Shown piece after piece: positions 40,683 to 52,931 of a stretch of DNA of 64,000 bases. The notes below the pieces were generated by a model. That model did no database searches. It was not told the DNA's origin and saw only the letters and a list, made by a program, of their open reading frames with translations. The stretch comes from Rutidosis leptorrhynchoides (Eukaryota > Streptophyta > Magnoliopsida > Asterales > Asteraceae): contig NC_092333.1 in NCBI RefSeq assembly GCF_046630445.1, forward strand, positions 3,434,001 to 3,498,000, written 5' to 3'. A program made the position numbers and the translations under genes. The stretch's first letter is position 1. Each line of letters starts with the position of its first letter.

Positions 40683-42064
40683 TTGTCGATCCTCATTTGG
40701 CTTTGGATTGGGGGTAAAGTACTTTAGAGTGTATAATCATAGTTGAGATCCTATTGGCACCCACGAGCCACTTCAATTTAGCGAATCTCATTCGACTCCG
40801 CCTTCAAAATGGACCAATAACATTTCAATATGCACAAGGTGCATTTTTTTTTTTTTTTCCAAAAAAAAAAAAAAACGAATACTCATATAGTAGTTATTAT
40901 CACCCCCAAGTCCACAAGACTTTTCCATAAGTCGAGAACAACAAGAACACTAAATATTCATGCTGAATAAAGTTATTCTGAAACTTACGTTTCACCTTAT
41001 TTATTCTTCCACTGCCTTACGACATCTTAGGTGCCCACTTCAAATATCAATGAAATCAATAGTTTGGGAGAGGTAGTGGTTCATAACATGAATTTATTGG
41101 TTCATAAACCGAACTTGGAAGTCATGTTAGAAAAGATAATTCTACGTCTCAAAAATAATGTCTCGTATAAATTTTGTTGGAATTAAAATATTTTGTTGAT
41201 CATGTTAAGTTTACCATTATTTTATGTAAATTTGACAATCTATGTAAAAATAAACGGTTGAGAGTAGAGTATAATGATATTTAAAAGTAATTTTATTGAA
41301 AGTGAACAAATATTCTTATGACATGTTAACACATTTTTCATATGATGGAAGTATTGTTTTTAAGTTTTGGCTCCAGTTCAGCCTAATTGGAACTAATTTT
41401 CTGCAACCAGCCAAAAACAATCACGTTTAATTTAATGCAATGCAAGCGTGATCAACTAACCACTCGGGCTTCAAAACAAATTTCAACTTGGACGAGTTAT
41501 ACGTGCTACGCAAACCACGTAATAAGACATTTAAATTACCAGAAGCTTTTTTCAATAAATATGAACCCATACCCAAAAAACCACTCAAACGATAGTTAAT
41601 ACTGAAATTCAATAATAAAAAAAAAAAAAAAAAACACTTAAATAGATAAGTGGCAAGGGCTAAAAAGTAAATAGCATTAGGTTATAAATCAGACTGAATT
41701 AAATATTATAAATCAGACTGAATTAAATAATGTCAAGGATATACAACTACCCTTGTTTTAATCATGTTCATAAAAAACCCACTTGACGCTTGTTCATCAT
41801 TTTAAACTTGATTAATAATTAAAACATAAAAACAATCATTAGATCCACGGCAATCTAATACATCTGACCAGTAACACAATCGGCAAGAGCTACTTCTTGC
41901 ACAACATCCCAAAAGCAAAATACAGTCTCTTTTTACTCCTTTTTTCAATACATTAAAAGACGTGAGTGCTCATGTAACATTAAGTTGCTTATAACACAGT
42001 AGGTTTAAGATGGAAAAAAAGAAATTGTAAAGAAATATAAGGTCTTGATAAATCTTAGCAGCTT
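40683..42064. other. Shared 3' intergenic region between two convergent genes
   Basis: It holds the 3' untranslated regions of the isomerase gene (left) and the tRNA synthetase gene (right, opposite strand). Poly-T/poly-A runs are at about 40844-40875 and 41610-41633. No further coding sequence or recognised repeat is seen. Confidence 0.7.
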
Positions 42065-45000
42065 TCACTCATCCGCAGAAGCAGAAACGTGAGCAGGGTA
42101 TTTCTGTAATACATCAGCCCATGTGATACGTCCCTCAGAAACATCCTTCACAACCGCTGCCACCTCATCCACATTCACACGAACTTGTTCCTTGGTATCC
42201 CTCTCCCGAATTGTTACCGAGGTTGTGGAATCCACGGTAACAGCAAACGGCACACCAAGTTCGTCGGTTCTCGCATATCGTTTTCCGATGGATGTACCTA
42301 TAAATAGATTAGCAAATCAAACTATCACAGGTTTGTCATTTGCATATAAAGATTGTTTTCACAATTTTTATTTATACTTCATATACATAATGACTAAGAC
42401 CATTTGTATCCGTCGAGAGAAACGGCGTCACAAGGTGACGTGGAGACAAGAAACGCCATTTTCCGGCGTAACCCGGCGGTACTTCGCGGTGTTTTTGAGG
42501 CTCCAGTTCGAAAGTGACGAGGCAAGTCACGGCCGGCACTTGTTTTTTTTATTATTTTTTGTTATTTTAAAATATTATTTTTACCCCCTTTTAATACTTA
42601 ACCCAATTACTTTTTAACACATCATCACAGTACTCCAACCAACACTAAAAAGTAACACCACCACTACTCCACTCAAAATAATTCGCGGCGTTTTTGAGGC
42701 TCCAGTTCGAAAGTGGTCTAATATATATAATAATAAAAACTTAAATTGATTTAATAGGGTTGTCATAGCTCTTATGACAATGGTTCAAAAAATCAATAGA
42801 AAAACGAAAAGTTAAGTCAAAAGACTTGTAATTGTATAATCCATTACTCCCTCAGTCCCTAATATATTGTCTAGCATTCCATTTTAGTGGAATGTTCCAA
42901 ATTAATTGTCCACTTCCATTAATAGAAAAGAATAAAAAGCTTAAGTTCTATTATGCCCTTAATGTATGGGGATAGAATTAAAGGGAAAAAAAAAGAAGGT
43001 AAAGGTAAAACTAGAAAGTAAACAGAAATTACAGCACTTTTATGACATTTTCTTACATTGTGTGTTTTTTGTCAGGGGACAATTAATATGGGACGGAGGG
43101 AGTACATTTTACCAGATTTAAGCTGACCTTTTCTACCCATTTGACCCTTTGGAGATAAATACAGCATTATACACAAGTAAATGGGCAAAAAAAGGAGTAT
43201 ATTAAAAAAAAAAAACCTGTGATATCTTTCTTGTTAGAAATTCCAGCAGCAGTCAAAGATTTTGAAATCTTTTTAGCAACTTCCTCATATTTCTGATTCT
43301 GGACGAGCGGGAAGACAGTACATTTGATGGGAGCCACAAGAGGGGGAAAACGGAAAACATTCAACTGTTCATCCCCAGCTTTGCTTGGTCTCATGTAGAA
43401 GGAGTGTTCATAGAGACAATAGATGATTCGTCCAATACCAAACGATGGTTCAATCACAGACGGAGTAAAAACTCTCTGGTGTTCTTTCTTTATTTCCTTT
43501 GATATTGAAACCATGTTTTTCTTTATCAACACCTTCGGGTTATCAAGGGTGCACACTTCAAATTCTGCCTCTCCTTTGGATTCTAAAGCAGCCTTCATGC
43601 CCATCGCCTCTTTTTCATTCATCGCCTAACAAAATGCAAAGGGAAATCACATTAAACACTACCGTGTAGAAGATTCAACATAAGTCTGTGTACTTTCGAC
43701 TCGGTAAGGTGAGACTATCAGCAGGTCAGTAATAGGTCAAGACATGATTAGGTCAACTAGTCATACGTATGTCAGGTTGGACCGACCCTATTCCTTTCTT
43801 TTTCATTTTGTAAATTTGTATTGTAACTAATGTCAGAAATCTTATTGCAAAAACTTTGTTATAAAGAATATTGTCACATAAAAAGAGAGTTATTGGTAGG
43901 AACATTGCAAGCAATTGAATAACTGTTAGGCGACTTAGCTCGTTCAATTATTTTAGCAAATCTATTTTGTAGTTTACCCGTCAGACCTATCATCAATATA
44001 AACGGCCGAAACTGACATATGTAAGAAGTATCATCACTACAAATAGATGATGATACTGGTTGAAGACTAGAAGACCCCCTTGTCATCAGCAAAGAAACTT
44101 ATTTTATGATGTTTAATGGTGATGTCCTAGTCCTATAATTCGAGCTGATAAACATCAGCTATAAAGACTCTCAAGCAGTTCATGCAGACTCAGTTTAAGA
44201 TCAAATTAAATGGTTCACTAGTCTACAGCTATGAAATTGAAATGTGTGATGAACATCTACGATATAGGTTCATTCATGAGGAAACAGCTTCAGTGCATGT
44301 ACAAATAATCAATCGTTATGCAACCATAATAAATATCACTCAAACAAATGTCATTCTCGCTAGAAAAGCAATTGATGTAAATAATTTTAAGGATAATGAC
44401 AGAAAGAAACCATCCGGTTCACCAACATTTCAGTAAATAACTCAGCAACTATGTGGTTTACTGACATTTCATTACATATTAAGCCTGAAAGGAGCAACAC
44501 GTGCTTGTAACAGTCGATGACAAGGCCAATTAGTCGGAATTTTGAAGTAGTCCGCCCCGACTAGGCCAAGTCGGTCAAAAGTCGCTGGTTAACGCAGGTA
44601 TAAGTCAACAAATCAAAATGGTCATAAGTCAGATTTAGTCTGTCAACTTTGCATTTATCTGATCAATATAAAAAAAAAGTCCATGTTAGTCAACGCCCAA
44701 CTAGTCCCTCACGTTCCCGAGGGACTAGCCCACGAATAGCAACTTTCACAACCATGGAAAAACGCGATAGAGAAATTCTTTACCTCCAGTGCTTCAACTA
44801 CCATCTTTTGATTACCCTTGAATGCAAGGCCAAGCTCCTTCTTAACCGGTGTTATAACAACTTTCTGGAGATACATCAACAGTTAAAATCTTGTTCATTC
44901 AAAAAGTTGAAAACTAGTTAGGAATCTGAGAAGAATACCTCCACTTCTTTAGGCTCTGCAAATTTCTCTTGAGCTACAAGAGCAACGCCACTATTATTCT

Positions 45001-47186
45001 ATATACAAAAAACACATCCATAAGTTCAAAGAAAGCATAGTGCAATACCATCTTTTCAACAAGTTTGATAAATAAGGCATTGCAATAAACTACATCATTG
45101 ACACCAAATCTCAAATTAAGTAACTTATTAATCAGATCGCCCCAATGTGCAATATGCTAGATAAAGCTTGCTAACAGTGTTCAATTCTTACTGTGTGTGC
45201 ACGCAGGTCATACGCAGATCGATCGGCAATCCCAACACACTCAATCCAACCATAAGAAGACTCGATTTCAGCATCCCAGCAATCTGCAGCATAATGGGCC
45301 ATCTCATTTGGAAGATGCTGCCTGAACCGCAATCGTTCTTCATCAATCCCTAGACGTGTCAAGAATAGATATACTCTCCCAATAAAGTACGCGAGGGTTT
45401 GATTATTAACAATCCCCTGAAAACAGTAACGTTTAGTAGCTATATACATAATAGGGTTGATCTGAAACAGACACAGTAGTATAAGCACTCTAATGAAAAC
45501 CAACCTTGGACACTGCTTCACCAAGACAGAGCCTTTTTGCAGACTGCCCTGACATTTGTTCGTCGCTTGGAAACATGAGAAACTCTAGTTTTGAAACTTC
45601 AGAATACTTGGGGTGTGATTTGTCATCAGGATCCACAAAGTGCTCTATCTCAGCAAGTGTGAACTCGCGGACTCTTAATAGACCTTGTCGGGGAGATATC
45701 TGAAACCGTGAGAAACATATATCAGAAAACCAAATTCACAAAGCAGCAAGAATTCACAGAGTAGCAAGGATTAAATCTCAAACTTTCACCAAAGCACATG
45801 ACCTCATTTCTGAAAGCCTGACCAATTTGAGCAGCAGCAAATGGAAGCTTGTTCCCATTATAATAGTATAAGTCTCTGAAGTTAACAAATATTCCTTGTG
45901 CGGTTTCCGGACGCATGTACCTGAATCATATCATAATGAAAACATATGAAGCCATATAAATGCAAGAAGGTAAAACAATAACATCATTATATAGAGTACA
46001 ACAATTTACTGAACATATGATAACTCATTACAAAGACTATTACTGACCCAGTGCTCGCACCAGACGGACCAATTTGAGTCTGAAACATGAGATTAAACGG
46101 ATAAGGATCTGATAGAGAATTCTTTGTATCTGGTGCCACTATACCATACTCTTTAATCTTGGCACCAAGTTGTTCAGCAGAAAGATCATCCAGAACAGCA
46201 AGCACGTGCTTCAGTTCGGCAGCCTTCTCCGCACTTATAGCCAGGTCCTTCTCAAGCTTATCCTTACAATGATCCTTTAGCAAGTGATCGGCTCTGTAAC
46301 AAAGTCCCGTCTTTTCATCTTTAACCATAAGGTCAGTAAACTTATCTACATGACCAGATGCCTTCAACACTACTTCGGGAGTCACGCATGGACAATCAAC
46401 TTCTAGCATATCCTCTTCCAATACAAAATGCTGAACAACATTTCAACAAATTTAGCATATTAGAATCCTATATGTACATAAATCAGTCTGTGAATACTTG
46501 AAATTTAAGTGTAAGACTGTAAGATGAAATGTCCAAAAATACCACTTATATATATATATTCATTTTGCCATTGAGTCAAATTAAACTAAAACTTCATAGC
46601 ATTTAAATCTCTGGTAAGCAAACATATAAATTTTGACACCGCTTACGGTATCAGCCATAATTATATTATATTTATGTTACAATTTGAAATTGAAGTGAAA
46701 GATGCATAAATATACCTGACGCCAGAAAGCAAGGACGTTAGATTTAACGGCACACCCAGGAGGACCGTAATCGTACAAACCAGCAACACCTCTATAGATC
46801 TTAAACGATGGAATATAAAACAAACGTCGTTCAAGCGTATTCACAACAGCTTGACGAAACGCTTCTTTACTAACAGCCGAACCATTACCTTCACCTGAAA
46901 TCGAAGCTTTCAATTGACTCTCAATTGAAGATTTCTCAAGTTTCAAAGCATTCAGTGCTTTAACTGCTTCATCAATTTCCGATTTGGATGCGCCGAAAGA
47001 TTTTAACTGACGAATTTCGTTACCGCGAGCGTCGATTGTCGATTGCTTGTCGGAGAGTGCGCGACGGAGTGAGTCTTCTGTGGACATCGTGACGGTTGGC
47101 GGTGGATGTGAAGAGAGGGAACGACGGAACTTGGTGAATATGTGACGGTGAGATGATGATGATAAGGAGGTGAGATATGAACGCAT
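42065..47186 (-). CDS. Glycine--tRNA ligase (class II, dual-start)
   Basis: The enzyme charges tRNA-Gly. Exons on the minus strand are 47186-46716, 46430-46048, 45920-45803, 45699-45505, 45416-45192, 44998-44939, 44864-44784, 43625-43217 and 42297-42065, giving 724 residues, close to the 729 I recall for the Arabidopsis enzyme. Residues 1-33 are Ser/Arg/His-rich with few acidic residues, like a mitochondrial signal. A second ATG (Met34, 47087) opens the cytosolic-type start MSTEDSLRR, so dual targeting by alternative starts is likely, as known for the Arabidopsis gene. Residues about 38-90 are a WHEP domain. MRPETAQG (about 287) and FRNE (motif 2, ends 324) lie in the catalytic core, and EPSFGIGR (motif 3, about 570) follows. 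The C-terminal anticodon-binding domain starts after about 595. It looks intact. Confidence 0.96.
42398..42718. mobile_element. PIF/Harbinger-like MITE in intron 8 (altered right part)
   Basis: The left end is GACCATTTGTATCCG and the right end is GTGGTC. It is flanked by TAA on both sides (42395-42397 and 42719-42721), as in PIF/Harbinger insertions. The paralogous copy at 60857-61210 has the full right terminal repeat (ATACAAGTGGTC). Here about 70 bp of it are replaced by a second copy (42682-42715) of an internal segment (42483-42516). The superfamily is judged only from TSD length. Confidence 0.6.
42847..43102. mobile_element. Stowaway-type MITE in intron 8
   Basis: The terminal inverted repeats are CTCCCTCAGTCCCTAATAT and, from the other end, CTCCCTCCGTCCCATATTA. 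It is flanked by TA on both sides and is 256 bp long. These are hallmarks of Stowaway elements moved by Tc1/mariner transposases. The copy at 61343-61593 shares the same position, so the insertion predates the duplication. Confidence 0.9.
44701..44728. repeat. Perfect 10-bp inverted repeat in intron 7
   Basis: CTAGTCCCTC and GAGGGACTAG pair exactly around an 8-nt spacer, about 55 bp inside the intron from the exon 7 donor site. The surrounding 44490-44760 has several GTCGG/AGTCA words and may be an old inserted repeat. Confidence 0.7.
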
Positions 47187-48439
47187 GCAGCGGTTCCGAT
47201 GGATGGACCACTTTCCGGTAGGATTTAAAGATTTTTAGGGTTTTATTTTGGGCTTTAGTTGGGCTTTGGTGTAGTCCACTCAAAGATTCTGTTTTCGGAT
47301 ATTATTATTTAAAAAAAAAAAAAAAAAAAAAAAACTTTCTTAAAAAATGCTAGAACGAGAATTGTTCAAATGAAAGCATCCTATCATATACTCCGTAGAT
47401 CATAAAAGCTTCGATGAACACAATTATGAGTCACTCACCAGTTTAAAAAATTAACCTCCGAAAATTTAAAAATTCATTTTACAAAAAAGAAAAAGAAAAA
47501 GTCAACTTTGTTTTTATTTCAATTTTTGTTCTTATTGTATTAGGAACGGATATACATACCTGTTTCATTATATTATTCAGCAGATTAAAACTAATGTCCA
47601 TTTGACAATCTATTACGGAGCAAAAATAGTTGATGAATGACATGACCATATCAAAATCAAAATAGACTATACTTCCAGATTTTCATGTGGTCAAATATAT
47701 CAAGTTTTGACAAGTGAATTACGAAGTACTTTTTAGTTCCAAATGAATATCGGAGGTACATAATCAAAAGCCATATTTTAAAAACAAGATAAAAAGAAAG
47801 GCAAGATTTTCAAGAAAATATATCTCATTTTCAGTCATTTTAAAAAATGAAAATAATATTTCATTGTTGGCCATTTCAAAAGAAGAAAAAATATTTCAAT
47901 GTCGGCCATTTCAAGAAAAGATATCTCATTGTCGGTCATTTAAAAAAAAAAAGAAATGACAAGTAATTAGCAAGCTTTTCATGATTCTACTCAAGAGAAG
48001 ATTAAAATAATCAAGAAAGATTTGGTGAAAGTCTTCGGTTGCCCGTCGTAAAATATTTCATTTTTACTTGATGATGGGTTTTTTTTTTTTTTTTTGGAAA
48101 TAAGTTTACATTTTACTTGAAAGTTACAAAATTATTAACGTTGCGTTCTCGATTTTTTTTTAGGTAGATAGGAAAAGAAAGTGTTGAAAAAAATTATAAA
48201 ATGGCATTCTCGAATTTATTTTAGGATGAAGAGGGATGAATTAGGGAGTGTTATTATTGTAAATCTTTTCGTCTGTATTTGGGCAAATTAGAAAGAAAAA
48301 CAATCTCTATGTGTTATGTAATCACTAATATATCCCTCTCAATCATATTATTATGTACTCCGTATTATTAATACATTATTAATATTAATATTAATTAATA
48401 TTAATATTAATACATTATTAATATATAAATATTAATTAA
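47187..48439. other. Upstream region of the tRNA synthetase gene, no gene seen
   Basis: 47187-47300 probably holds the promoter and leader of the minus-strand gene; no clear TATA box is seen. An A-run lies at about 47311-47333. 47780-47950 has three or four degenerate units of about 45-50 bp around TTGTCGGCCATTT and AAGATATCTCATT. The rest is AT-rich, with TTAATATTAATACATTA repeats near 48370-48430. Confidence 0.6.
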
Positions 48440-49008
48440 CCTATATACTAATAGTCGTGAGAAGTTTAGTGGTTTGACCCCAACCCCGTCCAAAATTTGG
48501 TCAAAAAGACAATTGACCAAACTTCACCCAAAAAATGCAAAAAACTCCCTCAACTATCGACAACTTACATAAACTACCCTTAAATCCAGGGGGGTAAAAC
48601 GTCAATTTACTTAATTAAAATAAAAAACTCCCCCAACCCCTATGACAGCCCGTATCTTCCTCCTCGCTCCGAGTTAAATTCAACCGACCACACCGTTAAA
48701 CTCGAGATATTTTTGTGAACAAAACGAAACTAACTACGTTCGAAACGGACACTTTTTAAAAAACGCTAACCACAACGACAGCCCGTATCTTCCCGCTCGG
48801 CGCGAGTTAAATTTTTTCGAAAGCAGCGTCGTAATCGAAATAATTTTATGAACAAAACGATAAAAGGTACGTTCGAAACGGATACCTTTTAAAAAACGCT
48901 AAACACAACGACAGCCCGTTTCTTCCTGCTCGCCACGAGTAAATTTTCCCGCCACCCACATTATGACCCGAACGCCACCGCCGCAACGCGCGGTCGGTAA
49001 CTTTCTAG
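48440..49008 (+). mobile_element. Helitron-like non-autonomous element
   Basis: The left end CCTATATACTAATAG resembles the usual TCTATATACTAATA start. The right end has a GC-rich foldback (CCGCCGCAACGCGCGG) followed within about 11 bp by CTAG, with A before the element and T after it, as in Helitron insertions. The body has units of about 130 bp, each with GACAGCCCGTATCTTCC and TACGTTCGAAACGGA. The first base departs from the TC consensus. No helicase is present. Confidence 0.6.
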
Positions 49009-49029
49009 TTAATATTAATACATTAATAC

Positions 49030-49725
49030 ATTAAGTGGTGGAGTTTGTGGTCGTTTTGGCCACCCCACCACATGAAACCACATTTTTTCAAACCCAACCT
49101 CAAAAAAACCAAAACACCCCCTCAACTTTTACAAGCTTATAAAAAAAACCCTGTACTTCACGGGAGTAAACTGTCAATTCTGAAACTTAAAATAAAAACT
49201 TCCCTCAACGCCTTCGACAGCCCGTATCTTCCTCCTCGCTCCGATTCAAATTTCACAGAGCACTCCGTTAAACTCGAAATATTCTTGCGAACAAAACGAG
49301 ACTAACTACGTTCGAAACAGACACTTTTTAAAAAACGCTAAATACGACAGCCCGTATCTTCCCGCTCACCGCGGCTTAAAATTTTCCGACAGCAGCGTCA
49401 GACTCGAAATAGTTTTATGAACAAATCGATACTGACTACGTTCGAAACAGAAACTTTTTAAAAAACGCTAAACACAACGACAACCCGTATTTTCTTGCTC
49501 GCCAGGAGTTAAATTTTTTCGCCAGCACCGTCAGGCTTGAAATAATTTTATCAACAAAAATAAACTATGTTCGAACCGAACATATTTTAAAAAACACTAA
49601 AGACGACGACACCAACAATAACGCATAACACACGGGCCGTTTTTTCTTCTGTCAATAAAACTGCGTTAAATATGAATACGCGGACCGAAAGACCCCGCCG
49701 CATCGCGCGGGCTGAACCGAACTAG
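49030..49725 (+). mobile_element. Second Helitron-like sequence with the same repeats
   Basis: It has four or five more units with GACAGCCCGTATCTTCC/TACGTTCGAAAC and a similar end: CCGCCGCATCGCGCGG, then CTAG at 49722-49725 followed by T. The left boundary is uncertain; the start around GTGGTGGAGTTTGTGG is a guess. It is probably a related copy next to the first. Confidence 0.5.
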
Positions 49726-50149
49726 TTTAAGCTAAAACAACTAGAAAAAAACTATTGTTATGATCAAATTACAACAATCAAAATAAGGCTAACCACCCAC
49801 TATTATGAATGATCAAATTACAACAATCAAAATAATTAATAAATAAGAAATCCTTTTATAAAAAAAATTGATCCAACTTATAAAAAACAAATCAAATTGT
49901 TGACTTAATATTCCTATAAAATACATAATATTATCAATACAAGAAGTAGTCTAGAACCCCGAAAACTAGTAGATTTCTATCACAAACACTTGGGCTCCAA
50001 GCAGATGCATGATTTTATAGGGGGCGGATTTGATAAGCAGCATCTCACAATAATCCTGTTGGATGTATTTCAGCTCCAAGATGATTTGTGTGTAGTTAAA
50101 CTTCACTATAAACCGAACGTGAACAAAAAACTAGGAAGACTTCATTCAG
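49726..50149. other. Region downstream of the URB2 pseudogene, no gene seen
   Basis: This lies between the second Helitron-like end and the URB2 stop codon. The nearest part is probably the old 3' untranslated region. It is AT-rich, with no recognised repeat. Confidence 0.6.
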
Positions 50150-51322
50150 TTACACTTTTCCTTCATACTGGAAATTCAATTTGTAATCGTGTTGTAGATT
50201 TGCCAAAGTGTTTCTGCAAGGACCCTCTGCGAAACAATACCAGAATAACAGTTAGCAAGCAGTTATACATAATTATGTTCGATGAAGGAAGATCATTATA
50301 TATCACCCATGCAACATTCTCCCTTATTACTCAAAAACAAAAAACCTTCACTGTCATAAATAAAACCATATTATTAAGAGAAACATGTAATGTATTTACC
50401 TCCTAATACAGTGTGAAGGTATTGGAGATCATCCGCCGAGCACGCATCTATTAAAGCATATACACCAGGTCTCAATGCCTCATCTATTTCCCTGTATTTT
50501 CATCCAGGTTTATCAAATGATTGTGCAGATAATAAATATAATATGCACATAAGTCACTTCAAGAGGCAAAACCAAAAAACAGAGCACAAACAAGTCCTGA
50601 CTGAACCAGGAAATGCTCGGTCCAGTCCAGTCCAATACCTATTGATCTGGAAGTGAACTGGGTCCCTTTTAACAATTGTATTAGAAGAGAAAAAATCTTT
50701 CTAATGGTGTGTGTATCAGTGTTATATGTGCCTAACAGAAGTGAAAAATCAACAAGACAAGCGGTCGAGTATAGGCAACCAAGTCAAAACAGGAAACTTT
50801 GGTATACATCAAAACAGGTACAGTTGACCACTAAAACCTTTTCTGTAAAAATGTTATTTTTAATAAACAGTTATTGTATATTGTATAAGATATACGATAT
50901 CCAGACGGCTGCTGAAATAAAAGGTTCAAATGTATAATGACGAAACTCACCTCCTGATGCCAGCTTTGTGAGGACCATATCCTGAATATACAACTATGTA
51001 ACTGGATAAAAACAGGCGACAATCCTGGCCGATGAAATCTTTCTGTTGCCTTATCTGCAATAAGAAAAAGAATAAAAATACTCAAAACGTGTGATTTGTT
51101 ACAACTTCTAAAATCATCATCACATCCAAACATTATTTTACCTCTTCGTATATTCTTCGAAGGGAAGCACCACATTTTATTCCCTCTTGTACCCCCCATA
51201 CCAAATAGCTCTTTTCGACAGTTTGCTCTTTACTCACCATCTCCAAACAATGAAGAAGAACAGTAACAGAAGCTTGTAAAGTGCAATGTGCCGTAAACTT
51301 TCCCTGCAGTTTGATAAGTTAA

Positions 51323-52401
51323 TGTTGGAGGTTTTATTAAATTCTTTCGTGTAGGGTAAAATAATCGATAGCCGGATAAATCACTGAATCGTGGTATCAC
51401 TTTCCGAAAGTAATTATTCGACCCTTATAGCCTGGGTTACACGAATATCACTTTGGGATAAGACAGAGATTAAATTCTTGTTTTGGCAGAAACAAGAATT
51501 CCTTTTGCAGAAGAATATTTTGGTGTTCGTAACTTGTGTATATCTCTCATGCATATTGGTTAATATATTTATATACACCCTTAATCATGAAAGAGACTTT
51601 TATTAAAATCAATTGGCCGATTGATTAATAAAAGTATCTTCTATAATATTCAAAAGTGGTTACAGGAAGAATATTTCTATAAACAAATATTATCACTTCC
51701 ATCATTAAAGTAAAAGTTGTTACTTTTACAATAAACAAATATTATATTTTACAACTATCAAAGCATGAGTGATCACTTTATAATAAACAAGTATTATTCC
51801 TTCAACCACTAAAGCAAAAGTGGGTGCAAGAATAATTCTTCCGTAATCACTCAAAATTGTGTTAAGTGTTTTCTTACTGCTGTCTCTTAAGAACCAGCAC
51901 TGCAAAAGGACCAGCAGCGCAAAAGTCAGCATACAGGACCAGCAGCGCAAAAGTCAGCATACAGGACCAGCAGCGCAGAGGAACCAGCAAACAGGACCAG
52001 CTGCGCAGAACAACCAGCACAGGGACCAGCTGCGCAGAACAACCAGCACAGGGACCAGCTTCGCAGAACAACCAGCACAGGGACCAGCTTCGCAGAACAA
52101 CCAGCACAGGGACCAGCAATGCAGAACAACCAGCACAAGGACCAGCAATGCAGAACAACCAGTACAAGGACCAGCAATGCAGAACAACCAGCACAAAACA
52201 CTTAGCCAAAATTCAGCTTACTAAGAAAACTTAGTACTGAAAACACTTAGTCAAATTTCAGGTAGACCAAGTCATGATAGTAAATAATACAAAATCACTT
52301 TTGGGTCCAGGTAATCTATCACTTAATGGGTGTACACTCCGTACCTCCAAACTCATTTACAAGTGTAGATTAAAACCCAAAATTACACTAAATTTACAAC
52401 A
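51323..52401 (-). repeat. 3' LTR of the copia element
   Basis: It is 1079 bp. It contains about ten tandem units of 28-29 bp (51906-52200) of the type GACCAGCTGCGCAGAACAAC, which make all frames there look open on both strands. Confidence 0.93.
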
Positions 52402-52931
52402 ATCCTCCCCAATTTAGTGCAATTCGTTTCATGAGAATTAAACAAATTAAAACAAAACTCATGCATAAATGAAAATATCTTGAAGATTGAATTTTCACCT
52501 TAGTACATTACACATTCCAAATATTCGAGAATCGGGGTGTTCTAAGAATTGAACCCTTCAACCCATTTGAATAACTGAAAATAACATACATATAAGTTTT
52601 CAAATACTCTAAAGCTATCCTGACACTTTACAAGCCATGTGTCCATATCCATTCATGAATGTATCTAAAGCAAAAGTCCAAGCTTTGTTGAAGCGGCAAA
52701 ACTTCACATTCACATAGGTAGTTCATTTCAGTCATGCACCTGCTATTGCACTTTTTCAAATAAACCATTAAGAAGCTAAACTTCATCCTCACCTTCAACA
52801 GGTCCGAGTACATACCTTACCTTAGGATGATACAAAATTTTGTACTCCAAATTTCTAAGTATAAGCCTTCCACATTGAATTCAACTTCTAATTTTCATCA
52901 GAAGGGAATTGGGTATCTTATAATTAGAAAT

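Noticed and set aside
51859-52234. Overlapping frames of 80-122 codons on both strands, also at 57488-57862
   Set aside because: They arise from 28-29 bp tandem units in the copia LTRs, with Gln/Thr or Cys/Leu repeats in every frame.
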